This document shows, piece after piece, positions 40,662-49,941 of a stretch of DNA of 64,000 bases (positions within the stretch are counted from its first letter, which is position 1; every line of letters begins with the position of its first letter). A program made the position numbers and the translations under genes. This DNA is from Defluviitaleaceae bacterium. Its GTDB lineage: Bacteria; Bacillota; Clostridia; Lachnospirales; WQUN01. The stretch covers positions 1 through 64,000 of the forward strand of contig WRLD01000016.1 in the NCBI GenBank assembly GCA_009777845.1, in the 5' to 3' direction. The notes beneath the pieces were generated by a model. That model searched no databases and was not told the origin of the DNA. It worked only from the letters and a program-made list of their open reading frames with translations.

Positions 40662-43250
40662 TTATCTCCTAACCACATAATCCCTAGCCCCAACCGTAAT
40701 TCCACTATCCGTAACAAAATCCACCAGCCCAGTATTCACAAACACCCGCGTGCCGTCCTCGTACACCGTGACCGAAACGCCGTCACGGCTCAATATCTCA
40801 TGGCCGACAATAAGCTGATTGTACAAATGCCCCAAATCCCTCTCGTGCCGTGCGTAAAGCTCGTTAGCTACCTCTGCCCACCGCCCGAACTCGTTGGCAA
40901 AATACCTGCGATAGCGTGTGACGAGCAGGTCGGCGGTCGGCACATTCATAAAGCTAAAGAACAACGCCGAGCCAGACTCTACGCTACGCAGATAGTTGTA
41001 GGAATAATCCTCCGAGAGGTTGAGCGGCACGCCTGCAAAGGGTACTAGGCCGTGCAACGCAATCTGATAAAACGGCACGGTCACGTCCGTAATCGCAAAG
41101 CCTTGGTCGGAAACAGGCATACCAGTAATAATGTCCGCATACGGCGCGGCGTAGGAAAAGCCATAATTCAGCCAAATGCCTGTGCCGTTTTCTCTAAGGC
41201 GGGCAAGCAAATCAGCGCGCATATTTAGCGATGCCTCGCGTGTTACGTGCTTATCCTCGTTGAAATCGCCTGCGAGTACGCTCGCCATGCTACGGAACGC
41301 GATATTGCTTACGCCTATTTTTTCGGCTTGTGCCGCGAAATTTTCGGCCAGCTTTATGGTAAATTCTGGTCGTGCTAAAACAGTCGGGTCTGCCCAGACA
41401 TGTGACGTGCCTAGCCGCCCAAAATAAATGTCGCTGTAGCCTGCGTGTGCCACGCGCTCCCTATTCGCCTGCCTCGCCGCGTCACGCATAGGCCTAAAGC
41501 CGTCAAAGCCCTTGTCGCCCCTCATTCTCACGAAATCGCCCTCAAGATAGAACTCGTAGCCAAGTCTTTCCGCACTGGCTAGCAAGCCGCCGAAGCCGCT
41601 TCTTCCGCCTAGCTGTGGAATCAATTCTAGGCTTGTAGGCACAAGATGGTCGATGGACTTATTGTGCGCGCCGCGCATTTTTACGTGCAAATTACGCCAC
41701 CCGAAATCGTGCAGGGCTTGCAAAATGTCGGCGGCTTGCTCGTATGTGGTAAGCGGAAACGGACGGTCTACAGGAAAGCCCAAAATATGCTGCGGCGACA
41801 ATGCGCCGCCTAGAATTTCCACCATAGCATCTACTGGGCGAGCCGCACGCTCCTGCAAATTCGGATACCGCGCCTGCAAAAAGTCGCGGAAGGCGTGAGC
41901 CATTCCTACATAGCCGTCACCTGTGGGTATGGCGTAGCGTATAACAATGTCCTCCTGCGGCAGCTGCCATTCGTGCATGTACATGGAGTCGTTGGAACGC
42001 CCCTTTACGTCCAGCGGCGCGCCGTGAAGCAGTCGGAAAATGGAATGTACGCGGCTGTATTCCGCCCTCATTCCTGCGTTTTCGGCGGTAACGGAGGCAT
42101 ACGCCGCGCCCTCGTCTATAATGGCGGCAAAGGTCGCGCCGTTCCTATAAATTCCAAAAACAGGGTACGCCGAGCGGTTGTCATGCAAAACGGAATCCAA
42201 GACAATTGCCTCGTCATGGCCGTACATTCGGCTAAAATACAGCGATTGCGTGTTTCGCTGCGAGTCAAAATACATGACCGAGCCAGAGCCGTCAGGCACG
42301 AACAAATAGCCCTCGTCCTCTACGCGGGCCGCCCCAAAATACGGCATAACCGTAAGCCGCGTAGGCATAAACTGCGGCACATAGGCAATTTCCGACATGG
42401 GAATGGTTAAAATCATATTATTCTCGTCAAGCTCAAAGCGCATAATTATATTAAACGCGGCCTGCTGTAGCTCCGTAACCAAGCCAAAATATGCTTGGTC
42501 GTCCAGCCAATCCTCGTAGGTATAGCCCGCCGCCGTCAAGCCCTCGTAGACTCGTTCCATTCTAAATTCGGGAATGTCGTCATTTAGCACATAGATTGTG
42601 CTTCCGTCCTCTAGCATGGGAAATTTTGCCAATGCACCCTCGCGCGTCAAGCTCGGCGGCAGGGAAGCAAGCGAAACAGGCGTATATTCGCCGATTACGC
42701 GCCGTCCTGGGGTACGCTCCAGCCTTTCTATGAAGCCATCGAGCCTATCCTTGTAAATTGCATCTGGCACATAAAACGTCTTGGGAAAATCGCCCACAGT
42801 AAAACGAAGCTCTAGCGTATTGTCAATTACTTCAAATTCGTACAAGCCGTCCCTCACGGAATATCTGTACGAATCGTAGGTAGTTTCCGCGCCTGTTTCA
42901 CGCTCAAACGCTAGGAGGAACAGGCTCTGCGCGTTAAAGCGTTCCACCGCGGAGGTTTTCTGGTCGTTCGCGATGCCCTCTGGCGTAGAACGCCATTCAT
43001 GGCTCGTGCTTAGGTCGGTCAGTACAAGCTCCGCCGTTTCCGTTAGAAATTCCAAGCGAAGCCGCTCGTTTTGTATTTGCACAACGGGCGGCGCGTTTTC
43101 GGGCTTTTCGTAGCGTGTGAGCTGGCCGCCGTCGCGTACTCGGGCGGTGCAGGAGGCTAGGAGTAGTAGGGCTAGTAGGGTTAGAAAGGTGGGTAGGATT
43201 GGTCGGATTGGTCGGGTTGGTCGGGCTTTTTTATTGAGAATATTTTGCAT
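40662..43250 (-). CDS. DUF5696 lipoprotein of a sugar uptake locus
   Basis: An 862-residue lipoprotein (lipobox LLASC, Cys about 34). The body matches the DUF5696 family, large extracytoplasmic proteins commonly encoded beside CUT1 sugar importers in Bacillota: EWRSTPEGIANDQK near 90, then a putative beta/alpha-barrel region with FGWRNLHVKMRGAHN, YLEGDFVRMRGDKGFDGFRP and DIYFGRLGTSHVW. It may be a glycan-binding protein or a glycoside hydrolase; no catalytic pair can be named. The N-terminus is rich in Arg-Pro (RPTRPIRPILPTF) because of a GGTCGGATT-type tandem repeat in the DNA. Confidence 0.78.
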   Translation of the reverse strand: MQNILNKKARPTRPIRPILPTFLTLLALLLLASCTARVRDGGQLTRYEKPENAPPVVQIQNERLRLEFLTETAELVLTDLSTSHEWRSTPEGIANDQKTSAVERFNAQSLFLLAFERETGAETTYDSYRYSVRDGLYEFEVIDNTLELRFTVGDFPKTFYVPDAIYKDRLDGFIERLERTPGRRVIGEYTPVSLASLPPSLTREGALAKFPMLEDGSTIYVLNDDIPEFRMERVYEGLTAAGYTYEDWLDDQAYFGLVTELQQAAFNIIMRFELDENNMILTIPMSEIAYVPQFMPTRLTVMPYFGAARVEDEGYLFVPDGSGSVMYFDSQRNTQSLYFSRMYGHDEAIVLDSVLHDNRSAYPVFGIYRNGATFAAIIDEGAAYASVTAENAGMRAEYSRVHSIFRLLHGAPLDVKGRSNDSMYMHEWQLPQEDIVIRYAIPTGDGYVGMAHAFRDFLQARYPNLQERAARPVDAMVEILGGALSPQHILGFPVDRPFPLTTYEQAADILQALHDFGWRNLHVKMRGAHNKSIDHLVPTSLELIPQLGGRSGFGGLLASAERLGYEFYLEGDFVRMRGDKGFDGFRPMRDAARQANRERVAHAGYSDIYFGRLGTSHVWADPTVLARPEFTIKLAENFAAQAEKIGVSNIAFRSMASVLAGDFNEDKHVTREASLNMRADLLARLRENGTGIWLNYGFSYAAPYADIITGMPVSDQGFAITDVTVPFYQIALHGLVPFAGVPLNLSEDYSYNYLRSVESGSALFFSFMNVPTADLLVTRYRRYFANEFGRWAEVANELYARHERDLGHLYNQLIVGHEILSRDGVSVTVYEDGTRVFVNTGLVDFVTDSGITVGARDYVVRR

Positions 43251-43351
43251 GGGTGGAATCCCCCTTTTTGGGTTGGGTGGGTTTTGGGTTGGGTTGTTGG
43301 GTTGTTGGGTGGTTTGTTGTTTTGTTGGGTGAAAAAAATTTATGTAATGAT

Positions 43352-43380
43352 AGTGTAAGATATTGTTCGGTTTAAATCAA
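43352..43380 (-). promoter_or_regulatory. Promoter of the DUF5696 gene
   Basis: On the minus strand TTGATT-N17-TACACT, about 100 bases before the ATG. Between promoter and gene the plus strand holds seven GGG runs (43271-43310), a G-quadruplex-type sequence on the template strand. Confidence 0.6.
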
Positions 43381-43402
43381 GCGTGTATGTTATTAAATTG
43401 TA

Positions 43403-43431
43403 TTGTAGCCTACGGTTCTTTTGTATATAAT
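43403..43431 (+). promoter_or_regulatory. Promoter of the small gene group at 43.5 kb
   Basis: TTGTAG-N17-TATAAT, 19 bases before the first small ATG at 43450. Divergent from the DUF5696 promoter, 22 bases away. Confidence 0.65.
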
Positions 43432-43449
43432 ACAAATGAGGTGATTTAC

Positions 43450-43500
43450 ATGGCTAGGTCGGCAGTGTTGAATCAACAAGCGAGGAAACCGAGCTTATGA
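43450..43500 (+). pseudogene. Fragment of an antitoxin start
   Basis: A 16-residue frame MARSAVLNQQARKPSL. Its leader and first codons (GAGGTGATTTACATGGCTAG, GTCGGCAGT) match almost base for base the start of the antitoxin gene at 44410 (GAGGTGATTTAAATGTCTAG, GTCGGCAGT). After LN the match ends. It is a truncated copy that now acts as a leader: its TGA overlaps the next ATG (ATGA). Confidence 0.75.
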
Positions 43501-43730
43501 ATACGCTAAGCTCACTTGTTGAATTTTTACAAAGGCTAGAGGAGCGGAAGATATATTTCAAGCTAAACAAAATACGAGATAGCATATTAGTAGAAATTGC
43601 TGTTCCCGGGCAGAGGTGGGAGGTTGAATTTATGGCAGATGGAACTATTGAAGTAGAAAAATTTATTAGCACGGGAACGATATTTGACCATAATGAAATA
43701 GAAGTGCTTTTTAGGGATTTTTCTGATTGA
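43497..43730 (+). CDS. Small conserved-type protein, possible immunity-like
   Basis: A 77-residue acidic protein: LVEFLQRLEERKIYFKLNKI, then VEIAVPGQRWEVEFMADGTI and VEKFISTGTIFDH. The PGQRWEVEF...DGTIEVEKF pattern resembles small single-domain proteins that are widespread in bacteria as part of toxin/immunity repertoires, but I cannot name the family. It is translated by coupling from the antitoxin-like leader peptide (ATGA overlap). Confidence 0.7.
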   Translation: MNTLSSLVEFLQRLEERKIYFKLNKIRDSILVEIAVPGQRWEVEFMADGTIEVEKFISTGTIFDHNEIEVLFRDFSD

Positions 43731-43768
43731 CCTCACATATTAGTTGTTTTCAGAGGGAGGAAACAAGC

Positions 43769-44332
43769 ATGAATACACTTTTGCTATTATTGGTGGTCGC
43801 TATGATTAGTAGCCTTGGGGCGAAAAATATTTATGATGTCGATTCAACATCTACGGCTTCTGATTTTTCTGTTTCTGAAGCAACAGAGCTTTATAATCTT
43901 GAAAACTGCACCTTAGATATGGAAGTGACTTATAATGGAAATCCAGTTTCTTCGCTTTTGGGACGCGCAAAGAGTGAAGTGGTTGTGCTATTAAGTATTC
44001 CCGATGAATACTTAATAGTCGAAAGTGTGCCTAATAATAGTATCGCCAGTCACATTTATTATGACGGCATAGATTTATATTTCCGCTCGGGGTACTTTGC
44101 TACTTCCGACATCTACAACGTAAACGAACTCAAAATAAACGATATTTCTATGAATGTAGACCGTGCAGAAATTATTCGTATACTTGGTAGCCCTATTGAA
44201 GAAGGTTTTGGTGAAGGGTGTTTTGATGGCGATGCTTACTTGATGTATACTCTGCCAAGCTGTGAAATAACCTTTCATTTTTCTAATGTATACGCTCCAG
44301 CAGACCGTGTTCGTATTAGTCAAATACTGTGA
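43769..44332 (+). CDS. Secreted protein of unknown function
   Basis: A 187-residue protein with an N-terminal hydrophobic signal (MNTLLLLLVVAMISSLGA) and an extracellular region with ELKINDISMNVDRAEIIRIL, a motif like those of small secreted proteins that fold around a hydrophobic helix (SmpA/OmlA-like or DUF4309-like). GAGGGAGG at 43753-43760 fixes the ATG at 43769. It is more A+T rich than the surroundings, like the genes on either side, so the 43.4-44.9 kb group may have been acquired together. Confidence 0.6.
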   Translation: MNTLLLLLVVAMISSLGAKNIYDVDSTSTASDFSVSEATELYNLENCTLDMEVTYNGNPVSSLLGRAKSEVVVLLSIPDEYLIVESVPNNSIASHIYYDGIDLYFRSGYFATSDIYNVNELKINDISMNVDRAEIIRILGSPIEEGFGEGCFDGDAYLMYTLPSCEITFHFSNVYAPADRVRISQIL

Positions 44333-44409
44333 ACAATGCGACCCGCTTCGAGTACGATATGACGTATTGAAAATTCCCAGTATGCTATTTTTATTTTGAG
44401 GTGATTTAA

Positions 44410-44631
44410 ATGTCTAGGTCGGCAGTATTGAATTTCAGAAGTGAGCCAAGGGTAGCAACAACCGCAGCTTGGGACAACGAACCCGATTTTCAAGAGCTAA
44501 TTAGGGTAAAATTGGAAGAATCCGAAGCCGTAGCTAACGACCCAACCGCCAAACGCTACACACACGAAGAAATTTTTGCACCGCTTAGGGAAAGGTATGG
44601 CTATGAAGCAGGCAGTAAGGTATTGTCGTAG
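44410..44631 (+). CDS. Antitoxin (RelB/DinJ-like), C-terminus from PE-D
   Basis: A 73-residue protein (MSRSAVLNFRSEP ... AKRYTHEEIFAPLRERYGYE) with the acidic middle and YTHEE..PLRERYG end found in RelB-type antitoxins that pair with ParE/RelE toxins. GAGGTGA lies before the ATG. Its last seven residues (AGSKVLS) and the stop codon TAG are encoded by the PE-D element at 44606-44650, so the natural end has been replaced. It overlaps the toxin gene. Confidence 0.75.
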   Translation: MSRSAVLNFRSEPRVATTAAWDNEPDFQELIRVKLEESEAVANDPTAKRYTHEEIFAPLRERYGYEAGSKVLS

Positions 44632-44941
44632 ACAATACCGCACGCCGACCAAGTATAGGCTTGAGTATATTTCAACCTTTCATGCCGATATTGTTGCTGT
44701 CAGTCAGTTTTTGGACGAATATCCAACGAAAGCCGCTAGGCTTTTTGCTAAAATAGACAGGCTCGTTAAAGCCCTCGCAGAAATGCCCGAGCTGTACCCT
44801 ATTTATGCCGATATGCCGTCCTACCGTTTTATTACGGTGGAGGATTACTTAGTATTTTATAATGTGAACAAACAAGAGCGAGTTGTAGAGCTTCGCCGTT
44901 TGCTGTATGGGCGTATGGATATACCGTCCGTTTTGAATTAA
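44597..44941 (+). CDS. RelE/ParE-type toxin with a PE-D-encoded N-terminus
   Basis: A 114-residue protein. The toxin core is KYRLEYISTFHADIVAVSQF, LAEMPELYPIYADMPSYRFI and VEDYLVFYNVNKQERVVELR RLLYGR, a ParE/RelE fold. No Met lies near the natural start KYRLEYI; translation must begin upstream at ATG 44597 (or 44603), which has AGGGAAAGG before it, and read through PE-D, giving KQAVRYCRRQYRTPT as residues 4-18. The same repeat frame is used in the sugar permease. The toxin may still be active with the extra N-terminus. Confidence 0.82.
   Translation: MAMKQAVRYCRRQYRTPTKYRLEYISTFHADIVAVSQFLDEYPTKAARLFAKIDRLVKALAEMPELYPIYADMPSYRFITVEDYLVFYNVNKQERVVELRRLLYGRMDIPSVLN
44606..44650 (+). repeat. 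PE-D palindrome (45 bases) at a toxin-antitoxin junction
   Basis: Short form with 15 codons: AAGCAGGCAGTAAGGTATTG, stem GGTATTGTC / GACAATACC, loop GTA, CGCACGCCGACC end. It is codon-aligned in the toxin frame. The stem has an A-T pair where other copies have G-C or T-A. Confidence 0.92.
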
Positions 44942-44964
44942 GAACGGAAGCGATTGCAAGAAAG

Positions 44965-45300
44965 GGCATGGAACGCGGATTCTCGCGGATTTAACGGATT
45001 TTCGCGGATTCTGTCCGTGTAAACTTCGTTCTAAGTCTTTATTTAATCATTATAAAAATATATGGATTAAACACGGATTTAACGGATTTACGCAGATTTA
45101 CGCGGATTTTGTCCACGTAAATCACTAAACGGCAATATATTTCCCCACGAGCCAATCCGCGAAAATCCGCGAAAATCCGCCAAATCCGCGTTCCGCTACC
45201 TTTAATTCACATGGATAAAATTTGCATTCCAACGCTGTCTATTATCCCAAGAAAAAATCCGCGAAAATCCGCGTTCCATGCCTTTAACTCCACCAACTCC
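44965..45300. repeat. PE-A long inverted repeat
   Basis: GGCATGGAACGCGGATTCTC on the left and GCGAAAATCCGCGTTCCATG on the right, with internal ATATATGGATTAAACACGG and GCGGATTTTGTCCACGTAAA blocks as in other copies. No gene is seen in the 400 bases between the toxin and the activase gene. Confidence 0.82.
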
Positions 45301-45344
45301 ACAAAAATCCACCTTCCACCCCATTAACCTCCACAGCCCCCCAC

Positions 45345-48300
45345 TCAAACCTGCTCCAACGGCACTACCTCCACACTCTCCACCCCACCCCTCTCCATAT
45401 TCCTCCGTGCCGCCGAAAGCATCAGCTTTATCCGATTCAACTGATTTACCTCGCTAGCCCCAGGGTCATAATCCACGGCGACGATATTCGCCTCGGGGTA
45501 TTTATTATGCAACGCCTTGATTATGCCCTTGCCTGTCACATGGTTTGGCAAGCAGGCAAACGGCTGTGTACATACTATATTGCTTACGCCTGTGTGTATT
45601 AGCTCCAGCATTTCGGCGGTGAGAAACCAGCCCTCGCCCGTGATGTTGCAAACGGACACGATGGGCTTCGCAAGCTCTGCCATTTTGTCAATGGCAATAG
45701 GTGCGGTAAAGCGCGCGCTTTTCGCCAGCGCCCTACGCATGTGCGTACGGTACGCCTCCACAAACCAAATGGCCGCCGTGCCGCCTATACGCGCCTTTAT
45801 TTTGCTGCCTAGGTAGCGGTGCAAGACCTTGGCGTTGTAGCCATTGTACAGCACAAAATCCGTTAGGTCGGGGACGACCGCCTCCGCGCCCTCGCTTTCC
45901 AGCAGGGCGACAATGTCGTTATTTGCGGTGGGGTGGTATTTTACCAGAATTTCGCCCACCACGCCTACTCGCGGACGTTCTATTTCTAATAGGGGCATAT
46001 TGTCGAAATCATGCACTATGTCGTAGATGTTTCGCCTAAACTCGTTTTTGTTACCGCGCTGTACTGCTTGCTTGCAAATGCTGTTCCAATGCTCGTACAG
46101 GGCGTTTGCCGTGCCGCTTATTGCCTCGTAGGGGCGCGTGCGGTACAATACGCGCGAAAGCAAATCGCCGTAAATCAGCGATTGCATTGCCTTGTTTACC
46201 AAGCGCATGGTGAATTTAAGGCCCGGGTTTTTTTCCAAGCCCATCGCGCTTACCGACACCACGGGAACATGCCCCAGCCCTGCCTTTTCAAGTGCCTTGC
46301 GGATAAAGCCGATATAATTTGAGGCGCGACAGCCGCCGCCAGTTTGCGACATAAACACAGACACCCTGTCGAGGTCATATTCGCCCGAAAGCAACGCATT
46401 CAGCACCTGCCCCACCACAATTAGCGCAGGATAGCACGCATCATTGTTTACATATTTTAAGCCAGTGTCGATACACGCCTTGTCAATGGCGGGCATAACC
46501 ACGCTATTGTAGCCCTCCGATTTCATGGCCTCCTGCAACAGCGCGAAATGGAACGGCGACATCTGCGGACAAATAATGGTATGGTTCTTTCGCATATCCT
46601 GCGTAAAAACAGCGCGCGGCTTACGCGGCTTGGGCTTTAGGCGTACTACGTCCCTTTCGCGCCGTACCGCCAGAGCCGCAAACAGGCTACGTATGCGAAT
46701 CCGCGCCGAGCCGAGGTTGCTTACCTCGTCTATTTTTAACAGCGTAAAAATCTTGCCTGCCGCTTCGAGAATATACTGCACCTCGTCCGTGGTGACAGCA
46801 TCTAGGCCGCAACCAAAGGAATTAAGCTGTAGCATTTCTATGTCCTTGCGTTCCCGTACCCAGTACGCCGCCGCGTATAGCCGCGAATGGTACGACCACT
46901 GGTCGCGTACGCCCAAGGGGCGTTCCACCTTGCCTAGGTGGGCTACTGCGTCCTCGCTTAGTACAGGTATGCCGTAGGAAGCGATTAGCTCGGGTATGCC
47001 GTGGTTTATTTCGGGGTCTATGTGGTAAGGGCGGCCTGCAAGCACGATTGCGATTAAATTATTACGCTCGATATAATTTATTGCCTCGTCGCCCATTTTT
47101 TGTACGTCCTCGCGGTATTTCTTTTGCTCGGCAAGCGCAAGCGACAACGCCCTTTTTATTTCCCTTGCAGGAATTTGCGGAAGCTCCTCGATTAGCCGCT
47201 TTTGCAGAGATTTTTCGTTGACTAGGTTCAAAAACGGATTTTGATAGCAAATATCCGCTATTTCCTCCACGTTGTTTTTTATATTTTCGGGATAGGACGT
47301 AACAATCGGGCAGTTGAAACGCTGCTCCGCGCCGCTTACGCAATTATGCTCAAACGCGATACATGGGTAAAAAATGTATTTTATTCCCTTTTTTATTAAC
47401 GCCATAATATGACCGTGGACGAGCTTTGCAGGATAGCATTGCGATTCGCTGGGAATGGATTCGATGCCAAGCTCGTACAGCTCTCGCGTGGAGCGCGGCG
47501 AAAGCTCTACGCGGTAGCCAAGCTCTGTAAAAAACGTATGCCACAGCGGATAATTCTCGTACATATTCATTACGCGCGGCAGTCCTACCACGCCGCGCGG
47601 CGCGCTTGCCTCGGGCAGTGAGGCGTAGTTGAACACGCGCTCGTACTTGGCGGCAAAAAGATTGGGCAAATCGGGGCTTTGCGGAGCTTGTCCAAGCCCG
47701 CGTTCACAGCGATTGCCGGAAATAAAGGACGACACCGTGAATTTGTTAATGGTTAGCAAGCAGTTGTTTTCACAGGATTTACAGCGCGCGGTGGACGTTT
47801 TTACGTCAAAGGCGGCCAACGCGTCCTTGGAAATAAGGCTCGTGTTCACACGCGGACGGCTACGCTCGCGCGCAAGCAACGCCGCGCCGAACGCGCCCAT
47901 AAGCCCTGCTATGTCGGGGCGGACGGCCTCGCGTTCGCTTATTAGCTCGAACGCGCGCAGTACAGCCTCGTTGTAAAATGTGCCGCCCTGCACAACTATT
48001 TTTTTGCCTAGCTGTGTGGGGTCGGTTATTTTTATTACCTTTTGCAGCGCGTTTTTTATGACAGAATAGGCAAGCCCTGCGGAAATATCGGCTACCGCCG
48101 CGCCCTCCTTTTGTGCCTGCTTTACGCGCGAGTTCATAAAAACCGTACAGCGCGAGCCGAGGTCTACTGGCTCCTTCGCAAAAAGCGACTCCTCCGAAAA
48201 CCGCTCAATCGGCAAATTAAGCGAGCGCGCAAAGGTTTCTAAAAACGAGCCGCAGCCTGCCGAGCAGGCCTCGTTTAGCAGTACCGTGTCGATTATGCCG

Positions 48301-49667
48301 TTTTTTATGCGAATACATTTCATATCCTGTCCGCCGATGTCCAAAATAAAGTCCACCGCAGGCTCAAAAAACGCGGCGGCACGGTAATGTGCCACGGTTT
48401 CTACCTCGCCCATATCCACGCCGAGCGCGGCCTTTAGCAAGCCCTCGCCGTAGCCTGTTACGCACGAATATTTTATTTTGGCGGCGGCGGGCAGCTTTTC
48501 GTATATTTCAAGCAACGCCCTGCGCGCCGAAGCCAGTGGGTTGCCCTCGTTGTTTTCGTAAAAGGTGTGAAGCACCTCGCCGTCCTTGCCGATTAGTACC
48601 GCCTTGGTGGTGGTCGAGCCAGCATCTAGGCCGAAGAAGCAGTCGCCGACGTAGGAGTGTAGGGGGGCTTTGGGGACTATGTGTTTGTTGTGGCGGGATT
48701 TGAAATTATGATAGTCAACAGAGGAAAATTCGCTTTGCGAATTTTCCTCTGTTGACTGGTTTACTTGCTTGGTAAATAATGGCGATAACCGCGAAATCTC
48801 AAACGGCAATTCCTGTTTTTCCAATAAATTGTCAATTAGCGAAACAATATCCATGTACGCGCCCTCATTCTCGGCACGAATAGCCGCGCCAAGCGCCGCA
48901 AAAAGGTGCGCGTGCGGCGAGGTGATTATTTGCTCGGGCGTTAGCCGCAAGACCTGCGCGAAGCGTTGCCGCAGCTCGGACAAAAAGTGCAGCGGGCCGC
49001 CAAGAAAGGCGATATTTCCGCGAATGGGCTTTCCGCACGCCAGACCGCTTATTATTTGGTTCACAATCGCCTGAAACACGGAAACAGCAAGGTCGGGGCG
49101 CGGCGTGCCCTCGTTTACAAGCGGCTGGAGGTCGCTTTTGGCGAAAACGCCGCACCGCGCCGCTATGGGATAAATTACCGTGTGCGCCTTTGCAAGCTCG
49201 TTAAGCCCCTGCGCGTCCGTGTCGAGCAGTGTCGCCATTTGGTCGATAAACGAGCCTGTCCCGCCTGCACAAATGCCGTTCATACGTTGCTCGATTGTGT
49301 TCGAGAAATAGATAATTTTCGCGTCCTCGCCGCCTATTTCTATGGCCACGTTTGTTTGCGGCGCGTATTTTTCAATCGAATCGGAAACGGCAATAACCTC
49401 CTGCACAAACGGCACGCCGACCCATTCCGCAAGCGAAAGACCACCCGAGCCAGTAATCATGGCGTTGAAGCTGAAGCTGCCGAGCTGTTCGCGCGCCTCG
49501 TTGGCTAGGGAGAGCAGGGTTTCTCGTATGTTGGAGTGATGTCGGCGGTAGCTTTGGAAGATTGGGGCAGGTGGGGTAGCGTGGGCTTGGGGGGTGGCTT
49601 GGGCTTGGGTGACTACTAGCTTTATGGTGGTTGAGCCTATGTCTATTCCTAGGGAGTATGTAGACAA
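45345..49667 (-). CDS. Large acyl-CoA dehydratase activase-related protein
   Basis: A 1440-residue protein with two BadF/BcrA-type ATPase domains in tandem ([11 protein letters not shown] near the start with CAGGTGSF and [21 protein letters not shown] near 345 with CSAGCGSF and GSRCTVF), then a Cys-rich segment ([11 protein letters not shown]) and a long DUF2229 plus HgdB-like C-terminal region. Activases of this group use ATP and a 4Fe-4S cluster to pass an electron to 2-hydroxyacyl-CoA dehydratases; the role of this fused form is not known. The start is TTG at 49667 with AAGGAAG upstream; ATG 49700 is almost at the predicted transcription start. A perfect 20-bp palindrome lies in the linker between the two ATPase domains. 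Confidence 0.85.
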   Translation of the reverse strand: MSTYSLGIDIGSTTIKLVVTQAQATPQAHATPPAPIFQSYRRHHSNIRETLLSLANEAREQLGSFSFNAMITGSGGLSLAEWVGVPFVQEVIAVSDSIEKYAPQTNVAIEIGGEDAKIIYFSNTIEQRMNGICAGGTGSFIDQMATLLDTDAQGLNELAKAHTVIYPIAARCGVFAKSDLQPLVNEGTPRPDLAVSVFQAIVNQIISGLACGKPIRGNIAFLGGPLHFLSELRQRFAQVLRLTPEQIITSPHAHLFAALGAAIRAENEGAYMDIVSLIDNLLEKQELPFEISRLSPLFTKQVNQSTEENSQSEFSSVDYHNFKSRHNKHIVPKAPLHSYVGDCFFGLDAGSTTTKAVLIGKDGEVLHTFYENNEGNPLASARRALLEIYEKLPAAAKIKYSCVTGYGEGLLKAALGVDMGEVETVAHYRAAAFFEPAVDFILDIGGQDMKCIRIKNGIIDTVLLNEACSAGCGSFLETFARSLNLPIERFSEESLFAKEPVDLGSRCTVFMNSRVKQAQKEGAAVADISAGLAYSVIKNALQKVIKITDPTQLGKKIVVQGGTFYNEAVLRAFELISEREAVRPDIAGLMGAFGAALLARERSRPRVNTSLISKDALAAFDVKTSTARCKSCENNCLLTINKFTVSSFISGNRCERGLGQAPQSPDLPNLFAAKYERVFNYASLPEASAPRGVVGLPRVMNMYENYPLWHTFFTELGYRVELSPRSTRELYELGIESIPSESQCYPAKLVHGHIMALIKKGIKYIFYPCIAFEHNCVSGAEQRFNCPIVTSYPENIKNNVEEIADICYQNPFLNLVNEKSLQKRLIEELPQIPAREIKRALSLALAEQKKYREDVQKMGDEAINYIERNNLIAIVLAGRPYHIDPEINHGIPELIASYGIPVLSEDAVAHLGKVERPLGVRDQWSYHSRLYAAAYWVRERKDIEMLQLNSFGCGLDAVTTDEVQYILEAAGKIFTLLKIDEVSNLGSARIRIRSLFAALAVRRERDVVRLKPKPRKPRAVFTQDMRKNHTIICPQMSPFHFALLQEAMKSEGYNSVVMPAIDKACIDTGLKYVNNDACYPALIVVGQVLNALLSGEYDLDRVSVFMSQTGGGCRASNYIGFIRKALEKAGLGHVPVVSVSAMGLEKNPGLKFTMRLVNKAMQSLIYGDLLSRVLYRTRPYEAISGTANALYEHWNSICKQAVQRGNKNEFRRNIYDIVHDFDNMPLLEIERPRVGVVGEILVKYHPTANNDIVALLESEGAEAVVPDLTDFVLYNGYNAKVLHRYLGSKIKARIGGTAAIWFVEAYRTHMRRALAKSARFTAPIAIDKMAELAKPIVSVCNITGEGWFLTAEMLELIHTGVSNIVCTQPFACLPNHVTGKGIIKALHNKYPEANIVAVDYDPGASEVNQLNRIKLMLSAARRNMERGGVESVEVVPLEQV
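48714..48756. repeat. Perfect palindrome inside the activase gene
   Basis: Arms GTCAACAGAGGAAAATTCGC / GCGAATTTTCCTCTGTTGAC, 20 bp without mismatch, loop TTT. It encodes [14 protein letters not shown] in the linker between the two ATPase domains. No other copy was seen in the window. Confidence 0.88.
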
Positions 49668-49705
49668 AAAAACACTTCCTTTTAAATAATGTAGAGCCAT
49701 GTCTG

Positions 49706-49734
49706 ATTATAGCTGTTTCTTGTGTATGAGTAAA
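49706..49734 (-). promoter_or_regulatory. Promoter of the activase gene
   Basis: On the minus strand TTTACT-N17-TATAAT. Transcription would begin near 49699, so the TTG start at 49667 has a leader of about 30 bases and the ATG at 49700 is unlikely to be used. Confidence 0.65.
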
Positions 49735-49747
49735 GAGCTATGGGAAT

Positions 49748-49900
49748 AGACGGCGATAGGACACGGATTTAACGGATTTTCACGGATTTGGCGGATTCGT
49801 TCGTGGGAAAATTCACGAAAATCCACGAGAATCCGCTACGTCCGAAAGAATCCGCGTAAATCTGCGTAAATCCGCTAAATCCGCGTTTGATTCACACATT
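49748..49900. repeat. Short PE-A block
   Basis: ACACGGATTTAACGGATTTT, CACGGATTTGGCGGATTC on the left and TCCGCGTAAATCTGCG, AAATCCGCTAAATCCGCG on the right. No gene. Confidence 0.75.
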
Positions 49901-49941
49901 TTGGCTTTGTGCGTTTGTCGCGGTGTGGTGGAATTTAGCCA

